Origin: Streptomyces triculaminicus
GTDB lineage: Bacteria; Actinomycetota; Actinomycetes; Streptomycetales; Streptomycetaceae
Assembly: GCF_017349075.1 (NCBI RefSeq)
Contig: NZ_JAFMOF010000001.1
Coordinates: 310,001 to 374,000, forward strand
Direction of reading: 5' to 3'
DNA length: 64,000 nt
Shown here: positions 15,992 to 25,322 of the stretch, one piece after another
Layout of the letters: each line of letters opens with the position of its first letter
Numbering within the stretch: the first letter of the stretch is position 1
The notes under the pieces: generated by a model
Database searches by the model: none
The model's input: the letters and a program-made list of their open reading frames with translations, nothing else
What the model was told of the DNA's origin: nothing
Position numbers and translations under genes: made by a program

Positions 15992-16968
15992 CCGCCACGA
16001 CCACGGCGGTGGAGGGGGCGGAAGCGGGCCCCGCCGGCCGCGACCGGGACCGCCCGGCCGCCTGGCGCAGCCGCCTCTACCGCTGGGACCTGCGCTACAG
16101 CCCGTACGCGTTCGTCGCGCCGTTCTTCGCCTTCTTCGCCGCGTTCGGGCTCTTCCCTCTCCTCTATACGGGCTGGGCCTCGCTGCACCGGGTGGAGCTG
16201 ACCGCCCCGGACCGCATGGTGTGGGTGGGTGCGCACAACTACCTCCGGCTGCTCGACAACGACTTCTTCTGGAACGCGCTGCGCAACACCGTCACCATCG
16301 GGGTCCTCTCCACCGTCCCCCAGCTGCTGATGGCCCTGGGCCTGGCCCATCTGCTCCACTACCGGCTGCGCGCCGCGACGTTCTGGCGGGTCGCGCTGCT
16401 GACCCCGTACGCCACCTCGGTCGCCGCCGCCACCCTGGTCTTCGTCCTGCTCTACGGGCGCGACTACGGCCTGGTGAACTGGGCCCTGGGCACCCTGGGC
16501 GTCGGCCCGGTCGACTGGCAGAACGGCACCTGGAGCTCGCGGTGCGCGGTCTCCTCGATCGTGATCTGGCGGTGGACGGGCTACAACGCGCTCATCTATC
16601 TCGCCGCCATGCAGGCGGTGCCCGACGAGCTGTACGAGTCGGCGGCGCTGGACGGGGCGTCGCGCGGGCGGCAGTTCCTGCACATCACCGTTCCGGCGCT
16701 GCGGCCGACGATCCTCTTCACCGTCGTGGTCTCGACGATCGGGGCGACCCAGCTCTTCGGCGAGCCCCTGCTGTTCGGCGGGGCGGGCGGCCAGAAGGGC
16801 GGCGCCTCGCACCAGTTCCAGACGCTCGGGCTCTACCTCTACGAGCAGGGCTGGTTCTACTACCACCTCGGGCGGGCCTCGGCCGTCGCCTGGAGCATGT
16901 TCCTCCTTCTGCTGCTCGTGGCCGCGGTCAACGTGCTGATCGCGCGCCGGCTGCGGAAGGACCGGTGA
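15988..16968 (+). CDS. cebF: cello-oligosaccharide ABC transporter permease CebF
   Basis: 326-aa inner-membrane permease (MalF-like) with six or so membrane spans, from SPYAFVAPFFAFFAAFGLFPLLY to SMFLLLLLVAAVNVLI. The EAA loop contacting the ATPase is ELYESAALDGASRGRQF. The start GTG overlaps the cebE stop (GTGA). As in other streptomycetes no ATPase gene is present; MsiK, encoded elsewhere, is the expected energy unit (known for the family). Confidence 0.92.
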   Translation: MTATTTAVEGAEAGPAGRDRDRPAAWRSRLYRWDLRYSPYAFVAPFFAFFAAFGLFPLLYTGWASLHRVELTAPDRMVWVGAHNYLRLLDNDFFWNALRNTVTIGVLSTVPQLLMALGLAHLLHYRLRAATFWRVALLTPYATSVAAATLVFVLLYGRDYGLVNWALGTLGVGPVDWQNGTWSSRCAVSSIVIWRWTGYNALIYLAAMQAVPDELYESAALDGASRGRQFLHITVPALRPTILFTVVVSTIGATQLFGEPLLFGGAGGQKGGASHQFQTLGLYLYEQGWFYYHLGRASAVAWSMFLLLLLVAAVNVLIARRLRKDR

Positions 16969-16977
16969 GAGGAGCCC

Positions 16978-17820
16978 ATGGCGATGCCACCCCGTGCGGG
17001 ACGGCCGCTGCGCGCCGGGCCGGTCGGCTACGCGGTGCTGGCGCTGTTCACCGCGGGCTCGCTGTTCCCCCTCGTCTGGACGGCCGTCGCCGCCTCGCGT
17101 TACAACGCCCGGCTGGCCCGCACCCCGCCGCCGCTGTGGTTCGGGGACCGTCTCGGAGAGAACCTGGGCACGGCGTGGAGCGACGCCAACATGGGGCTCG
17201 CGCTGTTCAACACCACGCTCGTGGCCGGGACGGTCGCGCTCGGCACAGTGCTCTTCTGCACGATCGCCGGCTTCGCCTTCGCCAAGCTGCGGTTCCGGCT
17301 GAAGAACGTCCTGCTGTCGCTGACCGTCGGCACGATGATGGTGCCGCCGCAGCTCAGTGTCGTCCCGCTGTTCATGGTGGTCGCCGGCCTGGGCTGGACC
17401 GACCGGCTGCAGACCGTGGTGCTGCCCACGCTGGTCAGCGCGTTCGGGGTCTTCTTCATGCGGCAGTACCTCGTGGAGGCGCTGCCCACCGAGCTGATCG
17501 AGGCGGCCCGGACGGACGGCGCGAGCAGCTGGCGCGTGGTGTGGCACATCGTCTTCCCCGTCGCCCGGCCGGCGATGGCCGTGCTGGGGATGCTCTCCTT
17601 CGTCCAGGCGTGGAACGACTTCTTCTGGCCCGTGATCGCGCTGACCCAGGAGAACCCGACCGTGCAGGTGGCGCTCACCGGGCTCGGCCGGGGCTATGTG
17701 CCCGACCAGGCCGTGGTCATGGCCGGGGCGCTGCTGGGCACCCTGCCGCTGCTGCTGGCCTTCGCCCTCTTCGGCCGCCAGATCGTCGGCGGCATCATGC
17801 GGGGCGCGGTCAAAGGCTGA
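16978..17820 (+). CDS. cebG: cello-oligosaccharide ABC transporter permease CebG
   Basis: 280-aa MalG-like permease, with hydrophobic spans from [18 protein letters not shown] to [16 protein letters not shown]. The EAA loop reads [19 protein letters not shown]. The ATG is preceded by GAGAGGAG. It lies 9 nt after cebF and forms the transport channel with it. Confidence 0.92.
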   Translation: MAMPPRAGRPLRAGPVGYAVLALFTAGSLFPLVWTAVAASRYNARLARTPPPLWFGDRLGENLGTAWSDANMGLALFNTTLVAGTVALGTVLFCTIAGFAFAKLRFRLKNVLLSLTVGTMMVPPQLSVVPLFMVVAGLGWTDRLQTVVLPTLVSAFGVFFMRQYLVEALPTELIEAARTDGASSWRVVWHIVFPVARPAMAVLGMLSFVQAWNDFFWPVIALTQENPTVQVALTGLGRGYVPDQAVVMAGALLGTLPLLLAFALFGRQIVGGIMRGAVKG

Positions 17821-17869
17821 TCCGTCCACTCTCTCCCCTCCCCTTCCTCTCACCTCTTCGGGAGCGACC

Positions 17870-19270
17870 ATGACCGTGACCTTTCCGACCGGCTTCCTGT
17901 GGGGCGCCGCGACCGCCGCCTACCAGGTCGAGGGCGCGGCCCGAGAGGACGGCCGGACCCCCTCCATCTGGGACACGTTCTCCCGCACCCCCGGCCGGGT
18001 GCTGGGCGGCGACACCGGCGACACGGCCACCGGCCACTACCACCGCCGCGAGGAGGACGTCCGGCTCATGGCGGAGCTGGGGCTGGGCGCGTACCGCTTC
18101 TCCGTCTCCTGGCCGCGCGTGCAGCCCACCGGCCGGGGGCCCGCCTCCCGCGGCGGACTGGACTTCTACCGCGCGCTCGTCGACGACCTCCTGGCCCGGG
18201 GCATCCAACCGATGCTGACGCTCTATCACTGGGACCTGCCCCAGGAGCTGGAGGACGCGGGCGGCTGGCCCGCGCGCGAGACGGCACACCGCTTCGCCGA
18301 CTACGCGCTGCTGGTCGGCGAGGCGCTGGGCGACCGGGTCGGGCTGTGGACCACGCTCAACGAGCCCTGGTGCAGCGCCTTCCTCGGCTATGCCGCCGGG
18401 GTCCACGCGCCGGGCCGCACGGACGACGAGGCCGCGCTGCGCGCCGCCCACCACCTCAACCTGGCGCACGGCCTCGGCGCCCAGGCGCTCCGCACCGTCC
18501 TGCCGGCGGACGCCCGGCTGTCCGTCGCCCTCAACCCCGCCGCCGTGCGGGCCCGTACCCCCGCGCCGGGCGACCTGGACGCTCAGCGGCGCGTCGACGC
18601 CCTCGCCACCCGTATCTTCACCGAGCCCATGCTGCGCGGTGCGTACCCCGCGGATCTGATCTCCGACACCGAGCCGATCACCGACTGGTCGTTCGTGCGG
18701 GACGGCGACACGGACATCGTCAAGCACCCCCTCGACGCGCTGGGCATCAACTACTACGCGCCTACAGTGGTATCAGCCGCCACTGACAATCGGCCCGACC
18801 GGTCCGACGGGCACGGTGCGGGCGGGCGTTCGCCCTGGCCGGGCGCCGGCCGGGTGGCGTTCCACCGGCCCCCGGGCAAACGCACCGCGATGGACTGGGC
18901 GGTGGACCCCACGGGCCTGTACGACCTGCTGATGCGCTTCACCCGCGAGGCGCCCGGACTGCCGCTGATCATCACCGAGAACGGCGCCGCCTACGACGAC
19001 AAGCCGGACGCGGACGGGGCGGTGCACGACCCCGAGCGCATCGCGTACCTGCACGCCCACCTCGACGCGGTGCTGCGCGCCCTCGGCGACGGGGCCGACG
19101 TGCGCGGCTACTTCCTCTGGTCGCTGCTGGACAACTTCGAGTGGGCGTACGGCTACAGCAAGCGCTTCGGCGCGGTGTACGTCGACTACGCGACGCTGGC
19201 CCGTACGCCCAAGTCGAGCGCCCGCTGGTACGCCCGGGTGGCCCGGACCGGCCGGCTGACGCCGAGCTGA
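17870..19270 (+). CDS. bglC: family 1 beta-glucosidase BglC
   Basis: 466-aa GH1 enzyme that splits imported cellobiose and cello-oligosaccharides to glucose in the cytoplasm; no signal peptide. GH1 marks: [15 protein letters not shown] near the start, acid/base Glu in TLNEPW (about residue 165), nucleophile Glu in ITENGA (about residue 370), and [18 protein letters not shown]. It follows cebG after 49 nt, completing the cebEFG-bglC uptake and hydrolysis unit. It converges on the next gene with an 8-nt gap and no hairpin. Confidence 0.94.
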   Translation: MTVTFPTGFLWGAATAAYQVEGAAREDGRTPSIWDTFSRTPGRVLGGDTGDTATGHYHRREEDVRLMAELGLGAYRFSVSWPRVQPTGRGPASRGGLDFYRALVDDLLARGIQPMLTLYHWDLPQELEDAGGWPARETAHRFADYALLVGEALGDRVGLWTTLNEPWCSAFLGYAAGVHAPGRTDDEAALRAAHHLNLAHGLGAQALRTVLPADARLSVALNPAAVRARTPAPGDLDAQRRVDALATRIFTEPMLRGAYPADLISDTEPITDWSFVRDGDTDIVKHPLDALGINYYAPTVVSAATDNRPDRSDGHGAGGRSPWPGAGRVAFHRPPGKRTAMDWAVDPTGLYDLLMRFTREAPGLPLIITENGAAYDDKPDADGAVHDPERIAYLHAHLDAVLRALGDGADVRGYFLWSLLDNFEWAYGYSKRFGAVYVDYATLARTPKSSARWYARVARTGRLTPS

Positions 19271-19278
19271 GGCGGCCG

Positions 19279-20148
19279 TCACTCGAAGACGGAGGGCGGC
19301 GGGGCCGGGGAGGGGCGGGCGTCGACGTCGCTGACGGGCGCCGCGCCGCCGGTGAAGTCGGCGAGGGCGCGGCCGTGTTCGACCCGGCCCTGGTGGGGGT
19401 CGGTGGCGGCCCGCCGTGTCAGCTCGGCGACGGGCAGCTCGCGGTCGGAGGCCAGCAGCACGGCGTTGCCGAAGCGGCGCCCGCGCAGGACGGCCGGGTC
19501 GGCGGTCAGGCACAGTTCGGGAAAGACGGTCCCCACGGTCGCGATCTGCGCCTTGACGTAGGCGAGCGGCGGCCCGTCGGCGAGGTTGGCGGCGTAGAAG
19601 CCGCCGGGGCGCAGCACCCGGCGGACCTCGGCCGCGAACTCGGTGCTGGTCAGGTGGGCGGGCGTGCGGGCGCCGCTGAAGACGTCCGCGATGATCAGGT
19701 CCGCCCAGCCGTCCGGCAGCTTGCCGAGCCCCTCGCGGGCGTCGCCGCCGCGCACCCGGACGCGCCAGGTGCTCTCCAGGGGCAGCTCGGCGCGGACGAA
19801 CGCCACCAGCGGGGCGTCGATCTCGACGATCTGCTGGGTGGAGCGGGGGCGGGTGGCGGCGACGTAGCGGGCGAGCGTGAAGGCGCCGCCGCCCAGGTGC
19901 AGGACCTGGACCGGTCTGCCGGGCGGCGCGACGAGGTCGGCGATGTGGCCGAGCCTGCGCTGGTAGGCGAAATCGAGGTAGGCCGGGTCGTCGAGGTCCA
20001 CATGGGACTGCGGGGCCCCGTCGATGAGCAGGGTGCGGCCGCGGGGGCGGTCGCGGTCGGGTACGAGCTCGGCGAGACCGCCGTCGACCCGCGCGGTCAC
20101 CGCCTCCGCGGTGCGCCCGCGACCTGGTTTCTGCTTGCCTTTCGCCAC
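19279..20148 (-). CDS. spermidine synthase-like (SAM-dependent) protein
   Basis: 289 aa from a GTG. The Rossmann-type core of the polyamine aminopropyltransferase family is visible: VLHLGGGAFTLARYVAAT (SAM/dcSAM glycine loop), QIVEIDAPLVAFVR, and DLIIADVFSGA. The N-terminal tetramerisation domain of true spermidine synthases is short here. Many actinobacterial members are uncharacterised and may act as methyltransferases. Monocistronic and convergent with bglC. Confidence 0.82.
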   Translation of the reverse strand: MAKGKQKPGRGRTAEAVTARVDGGLAELVPDRDRPRGRTLLIDGAPQSHVDLDDPAYLDFAYQRRLGHIADLVAPPGRPVQVLHLGGGAFTLARYVAATRPRSTQQIVEIDAPLVAFVRAELPLESTWRVRVRGGDAREGLGKLPDGWADLIIADVFSGARTPAHLTSTEFAAEVRRVLRPGGFYAANLADGPPLAYVKAQIATVGTVFPELCLTADPAVLRGRRFGNAVLLASDRELPVAELTRRAATDPHQGRVEHGRALADFTGGAAPVSDVDARPSPAPPPSVFE

Positions 20149-20213
20149 CCGTCAAGTATCGCCGGTGGCGCGCGGCGCTCCGGCCGCGGCGGCGGCCCGG
20201 CGGAACGGGTGCC

Positions 20214-20672
20214 TCAGCGGCAGCGGTCGACGGCCTCGATCGTGCGGGCGGCCTCGCCGAGGGCGGCGCGCAGCACGGCCGGGTCGGTGGCCCAGGCGTA
20301 GGCGGCGTCGGGCGCGACGAGCCAGCCGGTGCCCTTGACGGGCGGCATGCCGACCGCCGGGTGCGGCCCGCGCCCGTAGGTCTGGGTGCAGGCGCTGCCC
20401 GGCACGTCCCAGCGGTCGGCGGTGCCGGGCGGGACGAGGAAGCCGAGGGTGTCGCCCTCGCCGTCGTGCAGCACGGGCCCGACGCCGTCGCGCAGCCGGA
20501 GGATGTCGACCGCCTCGAGGCCCTGCCGGGAGGGGACGGTGACGAGGTCGCACGGCCGGCCGTCCTCGGCGGCGGCCCGCGTCGGGCTGGGGGAGGGGCC
20601 GTGGTCCTGACGCGGCCGGTGCGGCGCCGTCGTCCGTGAGCCGCCGCCGATGTCCACTCCGGCCTCCGCCAC
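20214..20672 (-). CDS. hypothetical protein (152 aa)
   Basis: Soluble protein from an ATG at 20672. The conserved-looking core runs from CDLVTVPSRQGLEAVDIL through GDTLGFLVPPGT to GTGWLVAPDAAYAWATDP. That core resembles short Streptomyces proteins annotated as bifunctional primase/polymerase-like, but I see no catalytic acidic motif, so the function is unassigned. The N-terminal 35 residues are low complexity. It lies 65 nt upstream of the spermidine synthase-like gene on the same strand. Confidence 0.7.
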   Translation of the reverse strand: MAEAGVDIGGGSRTTAPHRPRQDHGPSPSPTRAAAEDGRPCDLVTVPSRQGLEAVDILRLRDGVGPVLHDGEGDTLGFLVPPGTADRWDVPGSACTQTYGRGPHPAVGMPPVKGTGWLVAPDAAYAWATDPAVLRAALGEAARTIEAVDRCR

Positions 20673-20938
20673 GGGAAACCCTCCTCACGCCAGTGCCACT
20701 CCGCGTCGAGCGCGCTCACGCTCGGAGGGTTCAACGGCCGTGGGCGTCAACGGCTACGGCGCCATGCCGCGCCAAAGGATGGCAGTTCATGGCGGATGAC
20801 AGGTGGGATATCCCGTTTGTAGGCAAACCCGGCGTAGTCGCCCCGCCACAGCCGGTACGGTCGTCACGCCACACGGCAAGCACAGCCGCCCGCCCCGCGG
20901 GTTGCCCCCGGGGCGGCTCGCCAGGGAGAGGGTCCGCC

Positions 20939-22351
20939 ATGGCGTCGCACCGCGCGTCCTCGTCAGCACGCCCCAACACCGCCTTCCGGGAACTGCGCGG
21001 ACAGCGCTCACCAGGGGAGTTCGCGGCGGCGGTGCGGCGGGCGGGCCGCGAGATCAGCGAGCACGTCTCCTGCGACGCGCGCTATGTCGGGCGTGTCGAG
21101 TCGGGCGAGATCCGCTGCCCCAACTACGCCTACGAGCGGGTGTTCCGGCACATGTTCCCCGGCCTCGAGCCGGTGGACATGGGCTTCGCACCGCGCGAAA
21201 CGGTGCGTGGACGGGGGGCGCGCAAAAAGGGTTCCGCGCTGCCCGGGCAAACCGAGAGCCCCGCCGAAAGCCGTACCTCCCCCGGGGCCTCTCCCGGGGC
21301 GGACGGGGCCTTCGCACGAGGCTCCGGCAGCAACTTCGACAGCAACAAGGAGAGCGACGTGTTGCGTCGCGCGTTCATGACCTCCGGCACGGCCGCCATG
21401 GCCGCCGCCTCCCTGGGCGCCGCCCCCGGCACCCCGGGCCCGCGCCGCGCGGGAGAGCCCGAGGCCTGCGCCGTCGAGCAGGCGGTCCGGCAGATCCGGG
21501 TACTCGACGACCGGCACGGCGCCGACGGCCTCTACCGGCGCGCCGGCCGCCCGCTGAAGGCGGCCTACGCGCTGCTCGACGCGCAGACGCGGCGGCGGTC
21601 GGTGGCCGACCGGCTGCACGCGGGGGCGGGCGAGCTCGCCATCTCGGTGGGCTGGCTGGCCCATGACTCGGGCCGCTTCCCCGACGCGCGCTCGCACTAC
21701 GCGGAGGCGCTGGCGACCGCCCGGGTGGCGGGCGACGCGGCGCTGGAGGCGCACGCCTTCTGCAACACAGCCTTCCTCGCCCGGGACGCGGGGCGGCCCC
21801 GCGAGGCGGTGCGCGCCGCACAGGCCGCGCAGCGGGCCGGCCGGCGGCTGGGCTCGGCGCGGCTGATGTCCCTGCTGGCCCTGCGGGAGGCCGGCGGCTG
21901 GGCGCGGCTGGAGGACCGGGCGGCGTGCGAGGAGGCGCTGCTGCGCGCGCGCACGTTGTTCGGGCGGGGGCCGGACGACGCGGACCCGGAGTGGATGACC
22001 TTCTTCGGCGAGGCGGAGCTGGAGGGCCTGGAGGCCCAGTGCTGGTCCGCCCTCGGCGACTGGCGGCGCGCGGCGGAGCACGCGGAGCGGGCGGTGGACC
22101 TGCAGGACCCGCACTTCGCGCGGAACATCGCCCTCTACACCGCCCAGCTGGCGGGCGACCTGGCCCGCGGCGGCGCCCCGGACGAGGCGGCGGCCGCCGG
22201 GTGCCGGGCGCTGGACCTGCTGGAGGAGGTCCGCTCGTCCCGGGTCCGCACCATGCTGACCGCCACGGCGCGGCAGTTGCGCCGGCACGCGGCGGAGCCG
22301 GTGGTGGCGGGCTTCCTGGCCCGCCACCGGCCCGCCGCGCAGGCCGGGTAG
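20939..22351 (+). CDS. NsdA-like regulator with helix-turn-helix and TPR-like repeats
   Basis: 470 aa from the ATG at 20939 (AGGGAGAGG 8 nt upstream). The N-terminal HTH-like part (FRELRGQRSPGEFAAAVRRAG, then DARYVGRVESGEIRCPNYAYERVF) is followed by a low-complexity linker. Next comes a hydrophobic segment after arginines (LRRAFMTSGTAAMAAASLGAA), which is common in this family, and then about 270 residues of helical TPR-like repeats (for example SHYAEALATARVAGDAALEAHAFCNTA, in part). The family includes NsdA-type repressors of sporulation and antibiotic production. An upstream in-frame ATG near 20789 (MADDRWDIPFVG) with AAAGGA is an alternative start. Confidence 0.8.
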   Translation: MASHRASSSARPNTAFRELRGQRSPGEFAAAVRRAGREISEHVSCDARYVGRVESGEIRCPNYAYERVFRHMFPGLEPVDMGFAPRETVRGRGARKKGSALPGQTESPAESRTSPGASPGADGAFARGSGSNFDSNKESDVLRRAFMTSGTAAMAAASLGAAPGTPGPRRAGEPEACAVEQAVRQIRVLDDRHGADGLYRRAGRPLKAAYALLDAQTRRRSVADRLHAGAGELAISVGWLAHDSGRFPDARSHYAEALATARVAGDAALEAHAFCNTAFLARDAGRPREAVRAAQAAQRAGRRLGSARLMSLLALREAGGWARLEDRAACEEALLRARTLFGRGPDDADPEWMTFFGEAELEGLEAQCWSALGDWRRAAEHAERAVDLQDPHFARNIALYTAQLAGDLARGGAPDEAAAAGCRALDLLEEVRSSRVRTMLTATARQLRRHAAEPVVAGFLARHRPAAQAG

Positions 22352-22378
22352 GCGGGCGCCGGCGGGGCCGGCGGTGCG

Positions 22379-22972
22379 TCAGCCGAGGTGGCCGGTGTCG
22401 TTCAGGCGCACCAGCGCGGGGGCGCCGTAGGCCCAGCCCAGGACGGACAGGGACGTCGGGTCGAGGCGGATGCGGGAGCCGAAGAAGAGGTCCTCGCCCA
22501 GCCAGCGGGCCACGATCGTGCGCAGGATGTGGCCGTGCGCGAAGACCAGGACGTCGCGGTCGGCCGAGCGGGCCCACTCGACGACCTCGTCGGCGCGGGC
22601 GGCGACCTGCTCGCGCGTCTCGCCCTCGGGGACGCCGTCGCGCCAGATGAGCCAGTCCGGGCGGCCCGCCTTGATCTCGGCGGGCGTCATGCCCTCGTAG
22701 GCGCCGTAGTCCCACTCCATCAGGGCGTCCCAGTCGCTCGCCCGGTCCCCGAAGCCGGCCAGCTCGCACGTCTCCTTGGCGCGCACGAGCGGGCTGGTGC
22801 GCACCTCGACGTCCGGCAGGGCGTTCCACGGCGCGCGGTGCAGGCGCTCGCCGAGCAGCTTGGCGCCGCGCCGGCCCTCGTCGAGCAGCGGGATGTCCGT
22901 GCGGCCGGTGTGCTTCCCGGACAGCGACCACTGCGTCTGTCCGTGCCGGGCCAGCAGGATGCGCGGTGCCAT
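22379..22972 (-). CDS. histidine phosphatase family protein
   Basis: 197 aa, phosphoglycerate-mutase-like superfamily. The phosphohistidine motif LARHGQTQW is at residues 6-14. ARTSP-type and E(W/Y)DYGAYEG blocks follow, and the second catalytic His is in FAHGHILR. The substrate is unknown (sugar, nucleotide or alpha-ribazole phosphates in relatives). Divergent from the PAP2 gene. Confidence 0.92.
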   Translation of the reverse strand: MAPRILLARHGQTQWSLSGKHTGRTDIPLLDEGRRGAKLLGERLHRAPWNALPDVEVRTSPLVRAKETCELAGFGDRASDWDALMEWDYGAYEGMTPAEIKAGRPDWLIWRDGVPEGETREQVAARADEVVEWARSADRDVLVFAHGHILRTIVARWLGEDLFFGSRIRLDPTSLSVLGWAYGAPALVRLNDTGHLG

Positions 22973-23171
22973 GGCGAGGGCCCCTTCACAAGATTTCGGT
23001 GACTTTCGCGACAGTTCCGGCGTGACGTCGGTTCCGTCCAGCCCCCATCATCACTCACTTCACTCTCAGGCAACCCTCTGGCCAGCGACGGCGTCTCCCC
23101 TCCCGCCGCCTCGGGGTTCCGGGAAAGTCCCGGGGCGGTGTGCGCGCAATGTGGCGTACACCGTACGGTTG

Positions 23172-23183
23172 CAAGCGCGCTTG
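23172..23183. promoter_or_regulatory. 12-bp perfect palindrome upstream of PAP2 gene
   Basis: CAAGCGCGCTTG, flanked by GTTG and TTGG, lies 32 nt before the ATG at 23216, in the divergent region between the histidine phosphatase and PAP2 genes. It is a candidate operator; the regulator is unknown. Confidence 0.45.
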
Positions 23184-23215
23184 TTGGCCGCCTGAACAAA
23201 TGGAGAGCCGTCCGG

Positions 23216-24205
23216 ATGTACCGCACCGCACCACTCGGGAAGCGGCCGCGCTGGTGGACCGAACTGCCACTGATAGCCGTGGTGTACGGGCTGTACACGG
23301 CGGGCCGGCTCCTGGTCAGGGGAGATGTGCAGTCGGCCGTGGATCACGGCCTCGGCATTCTCGATCTTGAAAAAACGTTCCGAATAGACTTCGAGCACCC
23401 GCTCAACCGTCTGTTCACCAGCCATCCGGCGATCGGCATACCCGCGGACTTCGCGTACGCCGCCCTGCATTACCTCCTCACTCCCGCGCTGCTGGTCTGG
23501 CTCTTCCGACGCCGCCCCGACCACTACCGCCGGATGCGGACCTGGCTGATGATCTCCACCCTCATCGGCCTCATCGGCTTCACCCTGCTGCCCACCTGCC
23601 CGCCCCGCCTCCTCGACGACGCCCAGGGCTTCGTGGACACGATGCACCAGTACTCCGCGTACGGCTGGTGGGGCCGCGACGCCAGCGCCCCGCGCGGTCT
23701 GGGCGGGCTCACCAACCAGTACGCGGCCATGCCGAGCCTGCACGTCGGCTGGGCCCTGTGGTGCGGGGTGGCGCTCTGGCGCCACGGCCGCGCCACCTGG
23801 ACGAAGGTCGCGGGCGTGGCCTACCCGCTCGCCATCGCCCTCGTGGTGATGGGCACCGCCAACCACTACTTCCTCGACGCCGTCGCCGGCGTCGCCGTGA
23901 TGGGCGCGGGCTTCCTGCTCTCGCGGCCCGCGGTGCGCCTCGCCGACCGGATCCGGACCCGCTTCGCCGGCGCCGCGCCCGCGGAAACCGCCGGGACGCC
24001 CGCGATTGTCAGTGGCGGGTGCGAGACTGCGGCGGGTACTGCGCTCGTCCGGACGTCCTCCCCCGGCTCCCCGGCCGGAGCCGGCCGTCCGGGAGCGCCG
24101 GAGAGACTTCGCGAGGCGGACGCCAGTGACCAGATCCCCCGTCAGCCGGCCCGGGGCGAGGCCGGAGACAGCCGCACCGACGGCGCTGCGACAGCGGCTC
24201 GCTGA
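23216..24205 (+). CDS. PAP2 superfamily membrane phosphatase
   Basis: 329 aa from the ATG at 23216 (GGAGAG 8 nt upstream). About six membrane spans are present (for example LPLIAVVYGLYTAGRLL, TWLMISTLIGLIGFTLL). PAP2 catalytic motifs: AAMPSLHVGWAL (motif 2 with Ser-His) and NHYFLDAVAG (motif 3 His/Asp). It probably dephosphorylates a lipid phosphate or is an inositol-phosphoceramide-synthase-like transferase. The last 90 residues are a low-complexity tail. Its final 80 nt overlap the next gene in another frame. Confidence 0.88.
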   Translation: MYRTAPLGKRPRWWTELPLIAVVYGLYTAGRLLVRGDVQSAVDHGLGILDLEKTFRIDFEHPLNRLFTSHPAIGIPADFAYAALHYLLTPALLVWLFRRRPDHYRRMRTWLMISTLIGLIGFTLLPTCPPRLLDDAQGFVDTMHQYSAYGWWGRDASAPRGLGGLTNQYAAMPSLHVGWALWCGVALWRHGRATWTKVAGVAYPLAIALVVMGTANHYFLDAVAGVAVMGAGFLLSRPAVRLADRIRTRFAGAAPAETAGTPAIVSGGCETAAGTALVRTSSPGSPAGAGRPGAPERLREADASDQIPRQPARGEAGDSRTDGAATAAR

Positions 24206-25322
24206 GCTGCGCGGCCCGGCCGTCGCACCGCTGCCGCTCGACGCCCGCGCGCTCGCGGCGCTGGCCGCGAACCCCGGCTGCCACCGCCGGGCCCTGCTCG
24301 ACGGCGCCGGCGTCGACAAGGCGGCCCTGGCCCGGGCGCTCGGCTCGCCGGCGACGTTCGGACAGTCCCAGTTCGCGTTCGTGCGCGGCCACGCCTTCGA
24401 GGCCCGCGCGAAGGACGACGGCGGCACGGAGCTGATCCGCCTGCTGTGCGAGCGGCTCGGCGACGGCTCGCCCCCGCCGCCCGGACCGGGCGGCGTCGAC
24501 ACGCCGGACCTCGCCGCCTCCGGGCCCGAGGGGCGCACGGCCCGCACCGCCCTCGCCCTGCGCGAGGCCACGGCCGCCGGCCGGTGGGCGCTGCTGGACC
24601 ACCCCATGCTGGCCCTGTCCGTGGCCGGCACGCCCGCGTACCTGGAGCCGGACGCCGTCGTGGTCCACCCCGACGGCGGCTGGACGGTCGTGGAGATCAA
24701 GTCCTTCGCCATGGTCGACGGCGCGGCCGACGCGGCGAAGGTGGGGGCGGCCGCCCGCCAGGCGGCGGTGTACGCGCTGGCCCTGGAGCCCGTCGCCGAG
24801 CGCATCGGCGACGGCGCCTCGGTCCGCCACAGCGCGCTGCTGGTCTGCCCGAAGAACTTCTCCAACCTCCCCGACGCCGCCCTCGTCGACCTCCGCAAGC
24901 AGGTCGCCACGACACGCCGTCAGCTGGACCGGCTGACGGGCGTCGCCGACATCGCCGACGGCCTCCCCCACGGCACGACCTTCGACCTCTGCCTGGCCGA
25001 CGACGGGCGGACGCCCACCCGGCCGGCCGACGAGCTCGCCGCCGCGGTCGACGCCGTCGGCGCGGCGTACGCCCCCGAGTGCCTGGCGGCGTGCGAGCTG
25101 GCCTTCCACTGCCGCGCCCGGTCCCGGGCGGCGGACGCGGTGCAGACCCTGGGCCGCGCGCTGCGCGCCGAGCTCGGCGGTCTGAGCACGATCGAGGCGG
25201 TCCTCGCCGCGGCGGCCGGCGAGGCCGGCGACCCCGGCGATCCGGCGGTCGCCGCGCTGCGCCGCGCGGCACGGCTGCGGGCGGAGTCGCTGGAGACGGC
25301 GGGAGCGGCGTCATGTCCCTGA
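24126..25322 (+). CDS. RecB/Cas4-like PD-(D/E)XK nuclease with putative Fe-S cluster
   Basis: 398 aa from a GTG at 24126. The nuclease core is textbook: RGHAFE (residues 86-91, RecB motif), P174-D175, E189-I-K191, and Q211-AAV-Y215 (QxxxY). One cysteine near the N-terminus (C52 in NPGCHRR) and three at the C-terminus (C318, C322, C328 in ECLAACELAFHC) match the one-plus-three layout of the 4Fe-4S cluster in Cas4, AddB and Dna2, although the spacing is C-x3-C-x5-C. It probably cuts single-stranded or branched DNA. It overlaps the next gene by 10 nt and belongs to a three-gene operon with a SF1 helicase. Function is inferred from motifs only. Confidence 0.8.
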   Translation: MTRSPVSRPGARPETAAPTALRQRLAELRGPAVAPLPLDARALAALAANPGCHRRALLDGAGVDKAALARALGSPATFGQSQFAFVRGHAFEARAKDDGGTELIRLLCERLGDGSPPPPGPGGVDTPDLAASGPEGRTARTALALREATAAGRWALLDHPMLALSVAGTPAYLEPDAVVVHPDGGWTVVEIKSFAMVDGAADAAKVGAAARQAAVYALALEPVAERIGDGASVRHSALLVCPKNFSNLPDAALVDLRKQVATTRRQLDRLTGVADIADGLPHGTTFDLCLADDGRTPTRPADELAAAVDAVGAAYAPECLAACELAFHCRARSRAADAVQTLGRALRAELGGLSTIEAVLAAAAGEAGDPGDPAVAALRRAARLRAESLETAGAASCP

